Source of the DNA: Amycolatopsis regifaucium
Lineage (GTDB): Bacteria > Actinomycetota > Actinomycetes > Mycobacteriales > Pseudonocardiaceae
Assembly (NCBI RefSeq): GCF_001613935.1
Contig: NZ_LQCI01000003.1
Coordinates: forward strand, 602,500 to 666,499
DNA: 64,000 nucleotides
Direction of reading: 5' to 3'
The translations under genes were made by a program, and so were the position numbers. The notes beneath the pieces were generated by a model. That model was not told the origin of the DNA and did no database searches. It worked only from the letters and a program-made list of their open reading frames with translations. Every line of letters starts with the position of its first letter. Position 1 is the stretch's first letter. Below are positions 58,559 to 64,000 of the stretch, piece by piece.

Positions 58559-59691
58559 GAGCCGTCGCCGTCGTCGGCACGTCGCTGGCCGGACTCCGGT
58601 CGGCGCAGGAGCTGCGCGCGCAGGGCTTCGACGGACGGCTGGTGATGATCGGCGCGGAACCGCCGTACGACCGGCCGCAGCTGTCGAAGGATTTCTTGCT
58701 GGGCAAGGTTTCCGTCGAGGACCTCGCCCTCGTCGAGCAAGCCGGTCTCGACGACCTGGCGGCCGAATGGCACCTCGGCGCCCGCGCCGAACGGCTCACA
58801 GGTGATGGCGTGACACTCGGCGACGGCACGACGATCGCCGCGGACGGTTACGTCATCGCGACCGGCGCCGTGGCCAGAACCCTTGGCGCGGCAAGGAATC
58901 TGAAAGGCGTTCACACCCTGAGAACGCTCGACGACGCCGTCGCGCTGAAACGTGATCTCGCGACTGGGCCTGCTGCGGTGGTCGTCATCGGCGCGGGTTT
59001 CATCGGCGCGGAGGTCGCGTCCGCCTGCCGTCTGCTCGGTCACGACGTCACCGTCATCGAGGCGATGGCCGTCCCGCTCGCCTCGGTCGTCGGCCCGGAA
59101 ATGGGCGCGGTGTGCGGTGGGCTGCATGCGGAAAACGGTGCCCGGTTGCTCACGGGCGTTCCCGTCGCGGGGTTCGCCGGAACCGATCGCGTGACCGGTG
59201 TGCGGCTCGCGGACGGCAGGGAGATCGCCGCCGATCTCGTCGTCGCCGGGGTGGGCGCGCGACCGGCCACCGAATGGCTGACCGGTTCCGGGCTCGCCGT
59301 CGACGACGGGGTGCTGGTCGATTCCGGCTGTGTCACAGCGAATCCCCGAGTGATCGCGGTGGGTGACGTCGCGCGGTACCACCGCCATCAGCGTGGCGGA
59401 CGGCTCCGCGCCGAGCACTGGACGGCCGCGAACGAACAGCCCGGTGTCGCGGTCGCGAATCTGCTCGCCGGCGCGACCGTCACGCATTTCGCGCGACCCG
59501 GTTACTTTTGGTCCGATCAGTACGGACGCCGCATCCAGTTCGCCGGAGTGGCCACAGAAGACGTCCGGATCGTCGAGGGTGATGTCACGGCGAAGCGTTT
59601 CGTGGCGGCCTACTACCGCGAGGACGCCCTGACCGGTGTGTTCGCCATCGACTCTCCTCGCCCCTTCACCAGGCTCCGGCGCTCTCTCTAG
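58555..59691 (+). CDS. NAD(P)H-dependent ferredoxin reductase (FAD)
   Basis: A 378-aa flavoprotein of the ferredoxin-reductase type found in oxygenase systems. The FAD site is AVVGTSLAGLRSAQELRAQGFDGRLVMIG (the usual GxGxxG is GTSLAG), followed by PYDRPQLSKDFLLG. The NAD(P)H site is VVVIGAGFIGAEVASACRLLGHDVTVIEA, and the second FAD motif is VIAVGDVARY. TTG at 58555 overlaps the ferredoxin stop (TTGA). It passes electrons to the ferredoxin and on to the oxygenase. Confidence 0.93.
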   Translation: MRAVAVVGTSLAGLRSAQELRAQGFDGRLVMIGAEPPYDRPQLSKDFLLGKVSVEDLALVEQAGLDDLAAEWHLGARAERLTGDGVTLGDGTTIAADGYVIATGAVARTLGAARNLKGVHTLRTLDDAVALKRDLATGPAAVVVIGAGFIGAEVASACRLLGHDVTVIEAMAVPLASVVGPEMGAVCGGLHAENGARLLTGVPVAGFAGTDRVTGVRLADGREIAADLVVAGVGARPATEWLTGSGLAVDDGVLVDSGCVTANPRVIAVGDVARYHRHQRGGRLRAEHWTAANEQPGVAVANLLAGATVTHFARPGYFWSDQYGRRIQFAGVATEDVRIVEGDVTAKRFVAAYYREDALTGVFAIDSPRPFTRLRRSL

Positions 59692-59802
59692 GGCCCGAAT
59701 GCCCTACTCGGATGGAGCAATTTGCCCGATCCGATGATCTTTCTGGTGGTCACATCGCCGGGTCGCGCGCTCGCGCGGGGAAACTAGTGCGAACATAGGT
59801 TT

Positions 59803-60480
<678 letters not shown>

Positions 60481-60487
60481 TCACCCC

Positions 60488-62257
60488 ATGAGAGAACCTT
60501 CTCCTTCGATCGCCCAGGCTGAACCACCGGAGTCCCCACGGGATCCTCAGCCGAAAAGCGTGCTCCGAGCCACGATGCGCCAGATCCGGCGCATCGTGGT
60601 TTTCGTGCGCCGTAAAGCCGTCGCCTTCAACGAGCTGTGGCGGCATTCGCTGCAGTTCCGGGTCACGGTGTCCACCCTGGCGTTGTCGTCGGCCGTGGTG
60701 TTCGTGCTGGGCATGGTGCTGCAGAACCAGATCACCGAACGGCTGCTCGAAACCAAGCAGAACGCGGCGATCGCGCAGACCAGGGCGGTCGTCGAGACCG
60801 CGGCCAGCGAGCTGGTCGGCGTCGGTGCCGAAACACCCGAAGCGATGGTCGCGCGGCTGAAGAACGCGCTGAAGAAGATCTCCAGCACCACGACGTCGCA
60901 GGACGGCGCGGGTTCGGCCGCCGGCACCTTCGAACCGGTGCTGGCCGCGGGCGGCCGTGACCAGTCGAGCCAGCCGGTGGCCGCCGGTCCCTACGAGCGG
61001 GTGCCGGTGCGGCTGCGTCAGTTCGTGGAGACCGAGCAGGTCAGCTACCTGATGCACACGGTCACCGAACCGGACGGCGGCAAGACGACGTATCTGATCG
61101 TCGGCGCCCCGGTGACCACCGTGATCAATCCGCTCCAGCTCTATTTGCTCTACCCGCTCACCAGCGAGCAAAACACCGTCTCGACCGTGCAGAACACGCT
61201 GCTCGTCGGCTGTCTCGTGCTGCTGCTCCTGCTGGCCGGGATCACGAACCTGGTCACCCGGCAGGTGGTGCGGCCGGTGCGGCAGGCCGCCGCGGCGGCC
61301 GAAGGATTCGCCGGTGGCGACCTGGACCAGCGGCTCGCCGTGCTCGGCGAGGACGATCTCGCCAAACTCGCCGTGTCCTACAACGAGATGGCCGCGAGCA
61401 TCCAGCGGCAGATCCGGCAGCTGGAGGACTTCGGCGGACTGCAGCGCCGGTTCACCTCCGACGTCTCGCACGAACTGCGCACCCCGCTGACCACCGTCCG
61501 GATGGCCGCCGACGTGCTGCACGCGTCCCGCGAGCAGTTCCCCGCCGGTCTCGCCCGCTCCACCGAACTGCTGGTCGACGAGCTCGACCGGTTCGAAGCC
61601 CTGCTCGGCGATCTGCTGGAGATCAGCAGGCTCGACGCGGGGGTCGAGGAGCTCTCGGCCGAGCTGATCGACGTCCGGCCGATCGCGACCAGGGCCGTCG
61701 AACAGGTCCGGGTGATCGCGGGCAACGCGGGCAGTTCGGTCGAGCTGGTACTGCCGGACGAAGAGGCGGCCGCCGAGGTCGACGCGCGCCGCGTCGAGCG
61801 GATCCTGCGCAACCTGCTGGCCAACGCGGTGGACCACAGCGAAGGGAAGCCGGTGGTCCTCACACTGGCGGTGAACGAGACCGCGATCGCCATCACCGTG
61901 CGCGACCACGGCGTCGGGCTCCGCCCCGGTGAGGCGGAACTGGTCTTCAACCGGTTCTGGCGCGCCGACCCGTCCCGCAACCGCCGGACCGGCGGCACCG
62001 GGCTCGGCCTCGCGATCAGTCAGGAGGACGCGCGGTTGCACGGCGGCGTACTCGACGCGTGGGGCGAGACCGGCCACGGCGCCTGTTTCCGGCTCGTACT
62101 GCCGCGACGGCAGGACACGCCGATGGGGGAGAGCCCGCTGGTGCTGCCGCCGCCCGATCACAAGGCGACCGACTCGCACGGTCTGTCGTCCGGATTGCTC
62201 GAAGTCCGCCCGGCGCCCGAGGCGATCCTCGCCGAATCCGAGGAGGTCGGCCGATGA
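60488..62257 (+). CDS. mtrB: Sensor histidine kinase MtrB
   Basis: A 589-aa kinase. A cytoplasmic N-terminus of about 55 residues is followed by helix 1 (about 58-80), an extracytoplasmic domain of about 155 residues, helix 2 (about 236-258) and HAMP. The phospho-acceptor is His328 in SDVSHELRTPLTTV, and the ATPase boxes are NLLANAVDHS, DHGVGLRPGEAELVFNRFWR and GGTGLGLAIS. A 65-residue C-terminal tail is characteristic. It partners MtrA. The stop overlaps lpqB (ATGA). Confidence 0.97.
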   Translation: MREPSPSIAQAEPPESPRDPQPKSVLRATMRQIRRIVVFVRRKAVAFNELWRHSLQFRVTVSTLALSSAVVFVLGMVLQNQITERLLETKQNAAIAQTRAVVETAASELVGVGAETPEAMVARLKNALKKISSTTTSQDGAGSAAGTFEPVLAAGGRDQSSQPVAAGPYERVPVRLRQFVETEQVSYLMHTVTEPDGGKTTYLIVGAPVTTVINPLQLYLLYPLTSEQNTVSTVQNTLLVGCLVLLLLLAGITNLVTRQVVRPVRQAAAAAEGFAGGDLDQRLAVLGEDDLAKLAVSYNEMAASIQRQIRQLEDFGGLQRRFTSDVSHELRTPLTTVRMAADVLHASREQFPAGLARSTELLVDELDRFEALLGDLLEISRLDAGVEELSAELIDVRPIATRAVEQVRVIAGNAGSSVELVLPDEEAAAEVDARRVERILRNLLANAVDHSEGKPVVLTLAVNETAIAITVRDHGVGLRPGEAELVFNRFWRADPSRNRRTGGTGLGLAISQEDARLHGGVLDAWGETGHGACFRLVLPRRQDTPMGESPLVLPPPDHKATDSHGLSSGLLEVRPAPEAILAESEEVGR

Positions 62258-63984
62258 AACGGCTGCTGACCCTGCTCGCGGTGTTCCTGCTGGTCGCCGG
62301 TTGCGCGAACATCCCGCTCGAATCCCAGCCCGTCGTCGTCTCCGGGGACAAACCCGCGCAAGCGCCGGTGGACGTCCCCGAACCGGCGGCCGGGATCGAC
62401 TCGCTGACCGTCACCCGCCAGTTCATCCGCAACTCCGCGACGCCGGGCACGGCGAACGCCGACGCGCGGGTCTACCTCGACGACGAGGCCCGGCGCACCT
62501 GGAAGCCGTCGCCGGGGCTGACGATCATCGACGACACCTTCGGCACCGTCTACGACACATCGTCACCGCAGGAGAACCCGGACGAGCAGCTGGTGAACGT
62601 CCGCGGGTTCAAACTCGGCACCCTGAGCCCCGACAACGCGTTCATCCCGCAGAAGGCCGAATACTCGCAGCAGTTCAAGCTGCGGAAGCAGGCGAACGGC
62701 CAGTGGCGGATCGTGGATCCGCCGCAGGATCTCGCGATCACCGACGAGGATTTCTCGGTCAACTACTTCCGGGTGCCGATCCGGTTCTACTCACCCGATT
62801 CCGGCACCTTCGTCCCCGACCTCCGGTATGTCGCGGCGAAACCGCAGTCCGGACTGCCGGGCCGGGTGATGGACCTGGTGCTGCAGGGACCGTCGGAAGG
62901 GCTGAAGGGCGCGGTCAAGGACCTGCTCGCCGATCAGGTCACCACCGACACGAACGTGCGCAGCACGGACGACGGGACCTTGGACGTCGCGCTGACCGGT
63001 ATCGGCGGGGCCAGCCTCGCGGACCGGACCCTGATCGCCGCGCAGATCGTCCTCTCGCTGCAGACGGTGACGCTGAGCCGGATCCGGTTGCTGGCCGACG
63101 GCACCGCGCTGGTGCCGGACCACGAGTACTGGCGCTCCAGCGACCTTCCCGCGTACAACACGGAGATCGAGCCCAATCTGGAGCTGAAGGGGCTGATGAC
63201 CGTCAACGGGCGGGTCCGGTCCCTCGGCGACGGGGCCCCGGTCGGGGGACCGGCGGGCAATGGCGGGTACAAGGTCGTCAGCGCCGCGCAGTCCGTCGAC
63301 GGCAAACGGCTCGCGGTGGTCGAAGAGCGCGACGGCAGGCAGTGGCTGCGGGTCGGCGATCTCGGCCACGACCTCGGCTCGGTCGAACTGTTCGGGGGCA
63401 GCCTGAGCCGTCCGACCTGGCGTCCGGTCCCGCGCGGCAGCGGCGGGGTCTCGGGCGAGGTCTGGACGGTCGTCGACCACAACACCGTCGCCAGGGTCAC
63501 CCTCGCCGCGGACGGCCGCTGGGTGAAGGCGGGCGTCGACGCGACCATGCTCACCGGACTCGGCCAGATCACCGAACTGCGGCTCTCCCGCGACGGGTCG
63601 CGGCTGGCCGCGGTGGTCAACGGGCAGCTGGTGATCGCCTCGATCGTGCGGACGGCGGATTCGGTGGCCCTGCGCTCGCCTCGCTCGCTGCAGGAACGCC
63701 AGCTCAAGGACGTCGTCGACGTCGACTGGGCGACTCAGGACCACCTGATCGTCGCGACGTCGTCGAGCACCCTGCCGGTGGTCAAGGTGCCGTTGGACGG
63801 GCAGCGGATGGACGCCTTCAACAGCTCGAACCTCACTCCGCCGGTGCACGGCGTCACCGCGGCGCCGAACCGGCAGAACCTGGTCGCGGACGCGGGCGGG
63901 CTGTGGGTCGCCTCCGAACTGGGCGAGGTCTGGCGGCCGCAGGCGCACACCGTCACCGAGGCGGACCCCTTCTACCCGGGCTGA
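62254..63984 (+). CDS. lpqB: Lipoprotein LpqB, MtrB partner
   Basis: A 576-aa lipoprotein with lipobox LLVAGC (Cys17). After a linker comes a GerMN-like domain (about 170-300) and a C-terminal beta-propeller-like region (about 300-576) with repeats such as RLAVVEERDGRQWLRVGDL. LpqB interacts with the sensor part of MtrB and influences its activity and cell-wall metabolism in mycobacteria. The ATG at 62254 overlaps the mtrB stop. The stop at 63984 is inside the window, so the gene is complete. Confidence 0.97.
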   Translation: MKRLLTLLAVFLLVAGCANIPLESQPVVVSGDKPAQAPVDVPEPAAGIDSLTVTRQFIRNSATPGTANADARVYLDDEARRTWKPSPGLTIIDDTFGTVYDTSSPQENPDEQLVNVRGFKLGTLSPDNAFIPQKAEYSQQFKLRKQANGQWRIVDPPQDLAITDEDFSVNYFRVPIRFYSPDSGTFVPDLRYVAAKPQSGLPGRVMDLVLQGPSEGLKGAVKDLLADQVTTDTNVRSTDDGTLDVALTGIGGASLADRTLIAAQIVLSLQTVTLSRIRLLADGTALVPDHEYWRSSDLPAYNTEIEPNLELKGLMTVNGRVRSLGDGAPVGGPAGNGGYKVVSAAQSVDGKRLAVVEERDGRQWLRVGDLGHDLGSVELFGGSLSRPTWRPVPRGSGGVSGEVWTVVDHNTVARVTLAADGRWVKAGVDATMLTGLGQITELRLSRDGSRLAAVVNGQLVIASIVRTADSVALRSPRSLQERQLKDVVDVDWATQDHLIVATSSSTLPVVKVPLDGQRMDAFNSSNLTPPVHGVTAAPNRQNLVADAGGLWVASELGEVWRPQAHTVTEADPFYPG

Positions 63985-64000
63985 GCTCGCTCCGTTCGCG

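Overview
The window looks like chromosomal DNA from a high-GC actinomycete of the Pseudonocardiales, most likely Amycolatopsis or a close relative. The grounds are about 70% GC by eye, many GTG and TTG starts with AGGAGG-type ribosome sites, a mycothiol gene (mshB), the MtrA-MtrB-LpqB envelope system, a WhiB regulator, an AfsR/SARP regulator and a class-E-type sortase substrate (LADTG). The genus is an inference.

Left part (1-27.8 kb): a truncated Fic/Doc gene and an HxlR regulator, then two tiny possible membrane proteins, a pterin dehydratase and a complete thiamine ABC importer (thiBPQ). A LolA-like envelope protein operon (LolA-like, ATPase, permease) is divergent from its own two-component system. 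Next come a NUDIX hydrolase, a tryptophanyl-tRNA synthetase behind a classical Trp-Trp leader attenuator, and a tiny Cys-rich protein behind an iron box. TypA/BipA, an MFS exporter, a peptide ABC importer whose fused ATPase is on the opposite strand, mshB and a site-2-type protease complete this part.

Right part (27.9-64 kb): an actinobacterial core block also known from Mycobacterium and Streptomyces: whiB, GT2 glycosyltransferase, minimal metallopeptidase-like gene, DUF3499, manB, Trm112-like, TobH-like, manA, CDF and amino-acid transporters, ahcY, tmk, mtrA, mtrB, lpqB. Accessory segments interrupt it: a 1,001-aa AfsR-type regulator; a sortase substrate plus a membrane pseudo-hydrolase; a regulator with a secreted papain-like protease and an anchored partner; and a glycine-betaine-type demethylation cluster (Rieske oxygenase, sarcosine-oxidase-like, dimethylglycine-oxidase-like, IclR, Rieske ferredoxin, ferredoxin reductase) with three matching operator-like inverted repeats.

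Between the genes lie 14 long near-perfect palindromes in two sequence superfamilies. Thirteen of the 14 sit at the 3' end of a gene, and several supply the last codons and stop of that gene. They are the most striking unexplained structure in the window. No tRNA, rRNA, CRISPR array, insertion sequence or phage gene was seen.
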